Below are positions 1-5,247 of a stretch of 5,667 nucleotides of DNA, one piece after another. Source of the stretch: Candidatus Hecatellales archaeon. Its GTDB lineage: Archaea; Thermoproteota; Bathyarchaeia; Hecatellales; Hecatellaceae. Position numbers and translations under genes: made by a program. Within the stretch, counting starts at the first letter, position 1. Each line of letters opens with the position of its first letter. Where the stretch lies: the NCBI GenBank assembly GCA_003662485.1, contig QMYD01000075.1, positions 1 through 5,667 of the forward strand, given 5' to 3'. The notes beneath the pieces are model-generated. The model worked only from the letters and a program-made list of their open reading frames with translations, ran no database searches and was not told the DNA's origin.

Positions 1-634
1 GATTAGAAGGGTGGGCCAGTGCATTTTAACTTGTCCAACGACGGCTGCCTTTGACGGTTTGGCTGGCAGAGCTGTGAAGAGGCTTAAAATCGGAGGGAGC
101 CTACGCTACTTCGGAGACGGCTTCCAAAGGAAGGATAAGATTGGCGATAGAACGGTTTGGAGGATACCAGTGATGGAAGGCGAATTCGTTGTTGAGCATA
201 GGTTTGGGGTGAAGCTTGGGGTGGCTGGAGGAAACTTCCTGATCCTAGCTGAAAACCAGAAGGCAGGTTTGGAGGCTGCGGAGAAGGCTGTAGAAGCCAT
301 TAGGGGAGTGGAGGAAGTTGTGCTTCCATTCCCAGGTGGGATATGCCGTTCAGGCTCAAAGGTTGGCTCCATGAAGTATAAGCTTCCAGCCTCCACTAAC
401 CACCTCTACTGTCCAGTACTCAAGGAAGCCGTTAAGGAAACCCTGGTTCCCAAGAACGTTAACAGTGTCTACGAAATCGTAATAAACGGTTTAACCCTTA
501 AAGCCGTAAGGGAAGCCATGAAGGTTGGAATTCAAGCCGCCATGCAGGTGCCTGGAATCGTGAAGATTTCCGCAGCCAACTTTGGAGGAAAACTAGGCCC
601 CTACAAAATCCAGCTGAAAACGCTGGGGCTCTAA
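1..634 (+). CDS. ftr: Formylmethanofuran:H4MPT formyltransferase (Ftr), 5'-truncated by window edge
   Basis: Ftr transfers the formyl group from formylmethanofuran to tetrahydromethanopterin in the cytoplasm, the second step of the archaeal methyl branch of C1 reduction (reversible). The reading frame is open from base 2, and the stop is TAA at 632-634. The first visible residues are IRR followed by VGQCILTCPTTAAFDGL, a characteristic internal Ftr segment. The GTG at 11 is therefore an internal valine codon and not a start. About 210 residues are visible. Ftr is usually close to 300 residues, so roughly the first 85-90 lie outside the window. Other Ftr-like stretches are FPGGICRSGSKVGS, then STNHLYCPVL, and near the C-terminus SAANFGGKLGPYKI. 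No frameshift or internal stop is seen. It converges on metF across a 33-base gap. Its presence shows that the C1 carrier is H4MPT-type, which matters for interpreting the metF genes. FhcD of methylotrophic bacteria is homologous, but the context argues against a bacterial source. Confidence 0.93.
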   Translation, partial: IRRVGQCILTCPTTAAFDGLAGRAVKRLKIGGSLRYFGDGFQRKDKIGDRTVWRIPVMEGEFVVEHRFGVKLGVAGGNFLILAENQKAGLEAAEKAVEAIRGVEEVVLPFPGGICRSGSKVGSMKYKLPASTNHLYCPVLKEAVKETLVPKNVNSVYEIVINGLTLKAVREAMKVGIQAAMQVPGIVKISAANFGGKLGPYKIQLKTLGL

Positions 635-669
635 GAAAGGGGAAAAAGGAAGAGGAAGGACTCTTTTTC
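635..669. terminator. Convergent intergenic spacer with possible bidirectional terminator
   Basis: The spacer between the ftr stop and the metF stop is only 33 bases and almost purely purine on the plus strand. It ends in a T-run (CTCTTTTT, 661-668), the kind of T-rich stretch at which archaeal RNA polymerase stops. Read on the minus strand, the same region gives a pyrimidine tract with TTTTT, which could end the metVF message. A weak 7-base inverted repeat pairs GAAAAAG (642-648) with CTTTTTC (663-669), the latter overlapping the metF stop codon. The stem is A/T rich, so the T-runs are the stronger evidence. Confidence 0.4.
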
Positions 670-1594
670 AGCCCACTACTTTTTTGAGTTCAGGAATGAT
701 TTCAGGGTAGCCTACTGCCATTATGTGGCATCCTGCTGCCGGCGTGCTCTTCAAGTGTTCTAGGAAGCCTGTGAAGTAGTCTATGTTTATCTGGTCGATT
801 CGCTCCTTACGCTTCTCCTTATCCTTAATTTCCTTGGTTTCCTTGAGTTTGGCTAGGTAGTCTTCTGGGACGGTTACCCCTGAAACCTGCTCGTGGAAGA
901 ATTTGGCTTCAGCATAGCTTTTAGCCGGGAAAATTCCGATGAGGATGGGGATTTCCACTCCAACCTCCTTAACCTTTGCGAAGAAATTGTCGACTACTTC
1001 GGGTAGGTAGACTACCTGTGTCTGCACGAACTCTGCTCCAGCCAACACCTTACGCTTCAGCTTGTAGACTTCCATGTCGAGGAAGGCGGAGCCAGGGTTG
1101 GCTGCAACCCCTACATGAAGCTTCGGCGGGTTCCTTATTTCTCCTCCCCGAAGGTCTTTCCCCTCATCCACCACCCTCCTTATCATACGGGTTAGAAGGG
1201 TGGCGTCAAGATCGTAGACAGGCTTCACGTCAGGAGTATCGCCCAGCGAAACATAGTCCCCTGTTATGGCTAGGATGTTCTTAATTCCGAGAACGCCAGC
1301 TGCCAGCACGCTTGAAAGAAGCGCGAGACGGTTCTTGTCTGAGCATCTAAGCTGACATATGCATTCCATGCCTGTTTCAGCCTGAATTTTGTGAGCTGCT
1401 GCAAGGCTGTCAACGCATCCGAAGCTTTGAGGGTTATCGGTGACGTTGCAGGCGGTTACATGCCCTAGAAGCTTGCGGGCTGCTTCAATAGTTCCCTCAA
1501 TGCTTCCCTCCTTTCCAGGCTCCAGCTCGCCAGTAAAAACAAATTTTCCAGCCTTCAGCTCCCTCATAAGGTTACTGTAAACTCTTTCAGCCAT
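668..1594 (-). CDS. metF: MetF-type 5,10-methylene-H4F/H4MPT reductase (stand-alone)
   Basis: A 308-residue TIM-barrel flavoprotein that reduces the methylene group on a reduced pterin to methyl, the last step of the methyl branch before CO dehydrogenase/acetyl-CoA synthase or methyltransferases. The length matches the catalytic domain of bacterial MetF. By eye alignment to E. coli MetF, TGELEP places Glu23 at catalytic Glu28, ITGD (residues 110-113) matches the LRGD segment with Asp120, and VQTQ places Gln193 at the pterin-contacting Gln183. NVTDNPQSF (50-58) and GIKNIL (103-108) are typical of the acetogen/archaeal branch. ATG at 1594 is preceded by GGGGGTG inside the last codons of metV, 8 bases away, so translation is probably coupled. 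With Ftr next door, the substrate is more likely methylene-H4MPT than methylene-H4F; that is inference. It forms a two-gene unit with metV and has an in-window paralogue as the C-terminal half of the fusion ending at 5247. Confidence 0.9.
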   Translation of the reverse strand: MAERVYSNLMRELKAGKFVFTGELEPGKEGSIEGTIEAARKLLGHVTACNVTDNPQSFGCVDSLAAAHKIQAETGMECICQLRCSDKNRLALLSSVLAAGVLGIKNILAITGDYVSLGDTPDVKPVYDLDATLLTRMIRRVVDEGKDLRGGEIRNPPKLHVGVAANPGSAFLDMEVYKLKRKVLAGAEFVQTQVVYLPEVVDNFFAKVKEVGVEIPILIGIFPAKSYAEAKFFHEQVSGVTVPEDYLAKLKETKEIKDKEKRKERIDQINIDYFTGFLEHLKSTPAAGCHIMAVGYPEIIPELKKVVG

Positions 1595-1599
1595 ATCCT

Positions 1600-2331
1600 T
1601 TACACCCCCATCGACTCTAGGGTGGCCTTAAGCTCCTTAAGCTTCTCCATGAGGTCTATGGGCTCCACGCTCAGCCTCCGAGGCCTCGTAGCCTGACCCC
1701 AGTCCTTAGGCTCCCTAATCTTCAAGAACTTGTCCAGTTCACCTATCTTTTCAAGCCTCCGGTAGATTTGAAGCCAGGCGCAGTCCTTTTCAGGGTCGAC
1801 TTCGCACTTGCCTTCAGGAGTTGTTCCACCGCAAGGGCCGTTTAACAGCCCCTTAGAGCACTGGGTTAGAGGGCAGATTCCACCGGTATCAGCAAGGATG
1901 CAGTCGCCGCAGCCCATACATTTCTCTATGAAGTTTGCTGGGCCTTCACCTACAAACCCTAACGCATTATTCGCCGAGAAGATAGGCTTAACAATGGACA
2001 TTTCCTCGTCGAGGTAGGCCCTCACCGCCTGGGTTCCATCCCCGCAGGACATCATCAGGATGGCGTCGGCCTCTGACAGTTCTTTCTCATGCATTTTGAG
2101 GAACTGGGAGCTCATGGGAAGGTAGCAACAGAAAACTCCGAAGGGAAGCTTTATTTTCGCTATAATTTCCTTTCCGTTTTTCTCAAGCTTCTCAGCCATG
2201 TTGTCTATGGCCACGGGATCCCCAGTTCGGAAGATGGTGGCGCAGCCGCCGCAGCCCATCAAGACGATTTTCTTTTTGCCGTTAAGCTTTTCCAGAATCT
2301 CCTCAAAAGGCTTCTGTTTCTGCCCCATCAT
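1600..2331 (-). CDS. metV: MetV, Fe-S partner of methylene-tetrahydrofolate reductase (MTHFR_C domain)
   Basis: A 243-residue cysteine-rich protein of the MetV/MTHFR C-terminal family. In acetogens MetV binds MetF and carries Fe-S clusters that feed electrons to the flavin. It has 13 cysteines. The recognisable motifs are GCGGC (26-30), SCGDG (95-99), the ferredoxin-like CMGCGDC (138-144), and CPLTQCSKGLLNGPCGG (153-169) followed by GKCEV and DCAW. Eleven of the cysteines line up with the MetV half of the fusion ending at 5247. The start could be either of two adjacent ATGs (2331 or 2328). An AGGTGGGTG Shine-Dalgarno lies about 10 bases upstream (2341-2349 on this strand). The C-terminus, rich in Lys and Glu with a KLKELK helix, is not shared with the fusion. 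metF follows after 5 bases, the arrangement of a stoichiometric complex. A TATA-like box at 2383-2374 would drive both genes. It is cytoplasmic, with no signal or membrane segment. Confidence 0.88.
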   Translation of the reverse strand: MMGQKQKPFEEILEKLNGKKKIVLMGCGGCATIFRTGDPVAIDNMAEKLEKNGKEIIAKIKLPFGVFCCYLPMSSQFLKMHEKELSEADAILMMSCGDGTQAVRAYLDEEMSIVKPIFSANNALGFVGEGPANFIEKCMGCGDCILADTGGICPLTQCSKGLLNGPCGGTTPEGKCEVDPEKDCAWLQIYRRLEKIGELDKFLKIREPKDWGQATRPRRLSVEPIDLMEKLKELKATLESMGV

Positions 2332-2372
2332 GGGTAAACACCCACCTTTATCTTTTTTGAATAAGATTCTCC

Positions 2373-2383
2373 CTATTTAATAA
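2373..2383 (-). promoter_or_regulatory. metV: TATA-like promoter box for metV-metF
   Basis: Read on the minus strand, this is TTATTAAATAG, a reasonable archaeal TATA box. It sits so that transcription would begin around 2350-2355, giving a leader of about 20 bases that holds the AGGTGGGTG ribosome-binding site. The prediction is by eye from position and composition in an A/T-rich spacer. Confidence 0.5.
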
Positions 2384-2396
2384 TTTGCATTTGCAA
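2384..2396. promoter_or_regulatory. Palindrome / tandem hexamer, possible operator
   Basis: The sequence TTTGCATTTGCAA contains the perfect inverted repeat TTGCA-TT-TGCAA (2385-2396) and also two direct TTTGCA hexamers (2384-2395). It lies immediately upstream of the metV TATA-like box, where the BRE contacts TFB, and about 14 bases upstream of the opposite TATA-like box. A dimeric regulator bound here could affect metV-metF and perhaps both operons. A 12-base symmetric site in A/T-rich DNA can arise by chance, so the functional call is weak. Confidence 0.3.
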
Positions 2397-2409
2397 TTAT
2401 TTCGTAAAA

Positions 2410-2418
2410 TTTTAAAAA
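2410..2418 (+). promoter_or_regulatory. TATA-like promoter box for the polyferredoxin-metVF-mvhG operon
   Basis: TTTTAAAAA is preceded by an A-rich stretch (GTAAAA, 2404-2409) that could serve as a BRE. The expected start of transcription is near 2440, leaving a leader of about 30 bases before ATG 2472. The surroundings also contain two direct TTTGAAA heptamers (2443-2449 and 2455-2461) between the predicted start site and the gene; their role is unknown. This is the only plausible promoter seen for the three plus-strand genes, which have no spacer large enough for an internal one. Confidence 0.5.
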
Positions 2419-2471
2419 CGCGAAATCAAAAAAACCTTACCCTTTGAAATCAATTTTGAAAGGTTGAGAGG

Positions 2472-3617
2472 ATGAGCGATTCAGAGCCTTTAGCCTTTGG
2501 GTTAACCATCGATAACGACACTTGCAGCACCTGCTCCCTCTGCGTTTACGCCTGCCCTTTCGAAGCCATCTCCGTGAGGCAGCTCAACGAGGAGCGCAAG
2601 GTTGAGGTTGATGAGGCAAAGTGCAGGTTCTGCGGGGTATGCTACAGCCTCTGCCCACTCGAAGCCATAAAGATCACCTACTATGATATGGAGGGGCTGC
2701 TGAAGCAGGCTGAAAAGCTCTGCACTGAGGCTGGGAGTAAAAGCCTGATTGTTGCCTGTAAGGGAAGTAACCCCACCGATAAGATCATAGCCAGCAGGGT
2801 TGGCGGGGAGAAACTTCCGGTTTTGAAGGTTCCATGCGTGGGGAGGGTTCCCTTAGACTTCTATGCAAGACTTCTCGCCGAGGGGGCTGTTGAAAAACTC
2901 TACGTTCTACCCTGCGACGAAGAGTTTTGCAGGCTTAAGGAGGGAGGTCGGATAAGCTTCCTCCGAGTGGACTACCTTCAAAGCCTCCTAGAGGAGCTTG
3001 GAGCAGGCAGGCTTCTAACAGTGGTGAAGGGTTCGAATAAGGCTAGGGTGGATGAGGCGAAATGTTTGGGCTGCGGGAACTGTGTTCACTACTGCCCCTA
3101 TGAGGCTGCAAGCCTTCGGTCTCCTGGAATTGCAAGCATAGACGAGGAGAAATGTATGGGCTGCGGGATATGCCTAGCCTATTGCCCCAACTTCGCCATA
3201 ACCCTTGAAGGCTACGAGCATGAAAGCCTAAGCGAAACCTTGAGGAGGCTGGCTGGCGGGAAAGCCTCCATCCTCGTCTTCTACTGTCAGTGGGCCTACA
3301 CGCCTGAAACCTCTAGCGAAAACGGTTCAAACCTATGCTTCATAGAGCTTCCATGCGCTGGGAGGGTTGACCCCCTCCACATCCTCCAAGCCCTAAACCT
3401 AGGCTTCAAAGGAGTTCTCATCTTAGCCTGCAAGCAGGAACTCTGCAACTTCGAGGAGGCTGGAGCAAGAAAGGCTGAGGAAAACCTGAAAAACCTGAAG
3501 AAGCTTCTAGGCCAGCTTGGGCTTGAAGGAAAGGTGGAAATAGCCTTCGTATCCCCCAAGTATCCAGGCGAAGCAGGCCAGGCCCTCTCCAACTTCATAA
3601 GTAAAATTGGAGGGTAG
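2472..3617 (+). CDS. Duplicated ferredoxin-MvhD/FlpD-like electron-transfer protein
   Basis: A 381-residue soluble protein built as two repeats of the same module. Repeat 1 has two [4Fe-4S] motifs, C18-C21-C24-C28 and C51-C54-C57-C61 (both CxxCxxCxxxCP), then a degenerate FlpD/MvhD-like domain (about 91-178) with Cys96, PCVGRV (121-126) and CDEEFC (148-153). Repeat 2 has clusters C198-C201-C204-C208 and C228-C231-C234-C238, then a clearer MvhD domain (about 266-381) with CQWAY (272), PCAGRVDP (294-301) and CKQELC (320-325). In methanogens MvhD is the delta subunit that passes electrons from hydrogenase MvhAG to heterodisulfide reductase. In some acetogens it occurs with MetVF. Here it heads an operon with a MetVF fusion and an MvhG-like subunit, so a hydrogenase-to-MetVF wire is the likely role (inferred). 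ATG 2472 was chosen because AGGT at 2461-2464 lies 7 bases upstream; GAGAGG abuts the ATG. No gene symbol is given because the duplicated architecture differs from ordinary MvhD. Confidence 0.85.
   Translation: MSDSEPLAFGLTIDNDTCSTCSLCVYACPFEAISVRQLNEERKVEVDEAKCRFCGVCYSLCPLEAIKITYYDMEGLLKQAEKLCTEAGSKSLIVACKGSNPTDKIIASRVGGEKLPVLKVPCVGRVPLDFYARLLAEGAVEKLYVLPCDEEFCRLKEGGRISFLRVDYLQSLLEELGAGRLLTVVKGSNKARVDEAKCLGCGNCVHYCPYEAASLRSPGIASIDEEKCMGCGICLAYCPNFAITLEGYEHESLSETLRRLAGGKASILVFYCQWAYTPETSSENGSNLCFIELPCAGRVDPLHILQALNLGFKGVLILACKQELCNFEEAGARKAEENLKNLKKLLGQLGLEGKVEIAFVSPKYPGEAGQALSNFISKIGG
3609..3615 (+). promoter_or_regulatory. Ribosome-binding site deciding the TTG start of the MetVF fusion
   Basis: GGAGGGT overlaps the last codons and stop of the preceding gene. 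GGAGG (3609-3613) sits 8 bases before TTG 3622, ideal spacing. The alternative TTG at 3607 has no purine-rich site upstream and would bury this one inside its own coding sequence. Confidence 0.7.
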
Positions 3618-3621
3618 GATT

Positions 3622-5247
3622 TTGATCGTTGTAAGACCCAAACCTCTTGAAGAGATTTTAGAGTTCCTCCACGGGCGTAGGAACATTCTAATTGTGGGGT
3701 GCGACGGCTGCACCACGCCTCCAAGAGGCTTAAGGGAAGCCCAAACCTACGCAAACCTGCTGGAGTTAGCTGGAAAACTTAAAGGTGAAAACTTTAATTT
3801 GAAGGCTACCACCATTCCGAAGACCTGCGACAGCAGGATAGCTTATTCAAGCCTGGTAGGCCAGCTTGAAGGTGTGGAGGCCATCGTTTCGCTGGCCTGC
3901 GGAATTGGAGTCCAAGTTTTAAACGAGGTTTTCCCGGAGGTTCAAACCTACCCCGGCAACGACACGGTTTTCAATGGGATGGAGGTTAGGGAGGGAGGAA
4001 TCTTCGAGGAGCGCTGCATGGCTTGTGGAAGCTGCCTCCTAGGCGAAACCGGAGGCATCTGTCCTGTAACCATGTGTGCTAAGGGGCTGCTAAATGGCCC
4101 CTGCGGAGGCTTCTTCGACGGGAAATGTGAGGTTGGAGGATGGGTGAACGATTGCGGCTGGGTGAAAATTTTCGACAGGCTGAAGCAGCTGGGCAGGCTT
4201 GACCTCTTCACTAAGATTAGGCTTCCAAAGGACTACCGGGACATGCAGAATCCTAGGAGGCTCTCCCTGGAGGAGGCGGCGACGAAGAAGGCTATTCCAC
4301 CCCTTATCGACGAGGTTAAGGAGCCTGGGAAGAGGCCTGCCTACAGCCAGCTCATGAAGAAGATTAGGAATGGAGAGTTTGTAGTAACGGGTGAGGTTGA
4401 ACCCGTAAAAACCACCGACCTCTCTGAAGTTCTTAAGGCTGCTGAAACCCTAAAGGAGTATGTTACAGCGATAAACGTGACGGATAATCCTACCGCTTTC
4501 GCCTACATGAATGCTCTTATCCCCTCCTACTATATTCAGGAGAAGGTGGGGGTTGAAGCCGTATACCAGATGGTGGCAAGAGACAGAAATAGGCTTGCCC
4601 TAACCTCAGACCTTCTCGCCGCTGGAGCCCTAGGCATCAAAAATATTCTAGCCCTATCAGGAGACACCACCACGATGGGTGACAACCCGCAGAGCAAGAG
4701 GGTTTGGGACCTAGACGTAACCCAGTTCATCTATATGATAAGCAAAATCGTCGATGAGGGTGTGGACCTAGCTGGAAACGAAATCCATAATCCCCCGAAA
4801 TTCAACATTGGCTCTTCAGCTAACCCCTGTGCAACACCCCTCGAACCCGAAATCTACAAGCTTGTTAGGAAGCAGAATGCTGGGGCAGAATTCCTCCAGA
4901 CAAACTCGCTCTACGACATTGAGATTATCAAGCATTTTCTGGATGAGTGTAGGGCTGCGGGGCTTAAAATCCCCATCCTGATAGGGATTACACCGTTTAA
5001 GAGCGTGAAGATGATGGACTGGCTGGTAAAGTATGTTCCAGGCGTGGTGGTTCCAGACGAAATCCAAGAGAAGCTTAGAAAGGCGAGGGAGAAGAGTAAG
5101 GAAGCCTTCGTTGAAATGAATATTGAGATTTTCAGCGAACTCTGCAGGGAGATCAGGAAGACGACGAGGGCTGCTGGAATCCACATGATGGCCATAGGTT
5201 TCGAGTGGGTTGTACCGAAGATTTTGGAGGGAGCTGGACTGAAATGA
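3622..5247 (+). CDS. metVF: MetV-MetF fusion: single-chain Fe-S/flavin methylene-pterin reductase
   Basis: A 541-residue protein joining both subunits that are separate genes on the other strand. Residues 1 to about 215 are MetV, with GCDGC (26-30), ACG (92-94), CMACGSC (132-138), CPVTMCAKGLLNGPCGG (147-163), GKCEV and DCGW (178-180). A linker of about 20 residues follows, then MetF from about 238 (YSQLMKK) to the end, with TGEVEP (Glu258 at the catalytic Glu position), LSGD (345-348) and NVTDNP (285-290). At the position of E. coli Gln183 it has Asn428 (LQTN) where the stand-alone copy has Gln. TTG 3622 is preferred over TTG 3607 because of its GGAGG and because MIVVRPKPLEEIL then aligns end to end with MMGQKQKPFEEIL of MetV. 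It begins 4 bases after the polyferredoxin stop, and its stop overlaps the hydrogenase start (ATGA), indicating one transcript and a probable complex. Predicted role: reversible reduction of methylene-H4MPT with electrons from the flanking carrier and hydrogenase. Confidence 0.88.
   Translation: MIVVRPKPLEEILEFLHGRRNILIVGCDGCTTPPRGLREAQTYANLLELAGKLKGENFNLKATTIPKTCDSRIAYSSLVGQLEGVEAIVSLACGIGVQVLNEVFPEVQTYPGNDTVFNGMEVREGGIFEERCMACGSCLLGETGGICPVTMCAKGLLNGPCGGFFDGKCEVGGWVNDCGWVKIFDRLKQLGRLDLFTKIRLPKDYRDMQNPRRLSLEEAATKKAIPPLIDEVKEPGKRPAYSQLMKKIRNGEFVVTGEVEPVKTTDLSEVLKAAETLKEYVTAINVTDNPTAFAYMNALIPSYYIQEKVGVEAVYQMVARDRNRLALTSDLLAAGALGIKNILALSGDTTTMGDNPQSKRVWDLDVTQFIYMISKIVDEGVDLAGNEIHNPPKFNIGSSANPCATPLEPEIYKLVRKQNAGAEFLQTNSLYDIEIIKHFLDECRAAGLKIPILIGITPFKSVKMMDWLVKYVPGVVVPDEIQEKLRKAREKSKEAFVEMNIEIFSELCREIRKTTRAAGIHMMAIGFEWVVPKILEGAGLK

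Noticed and set aside
11..13. GTG as the start of a 207-residue Ftr
   Set aside because: The frame is open upstream and the preceding codons (IRR) continue the conserved Ftr segment, so the gene is cut by the window edge and does not start here.
976..1284. Plus-strand open frame of 102 residues inside metF
   Set aside because: It is fully antisense to a well-conserved gene, with no recognisable domain and an arginine/serine/proline-rich composition typical of a shadow frame.
1595..1599. The split metV/metF pair as a frameshifted remnant of a fusion gene
   Set aside because: Each has its own start, stop and ribosome-binding site, full family length and intact motifs, and metV has its own C-terminal helix, so they are two real genes.
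2089..2380. Plus-strand open frames over the metV start and upstream region
   Set aside because: They are antisense to conserved MetV cysteine motifs and the metV promoter, with no family resemblance.
3607..3609. TTG 3607 as the start of the MetVF fusion
   Set aside because: It has no Shine-Dalgarno, overlaps the upstream gene, and adds five residues absent from the MetV paralogue.
3296..3754. Minus-strand open frame of 152 residues spanning the polyferredoxin/metVF junction
   Set aside because: It lies opposite two conserved genes, has no recognisable domain, and the wobble positions follow the plus-strand genes.
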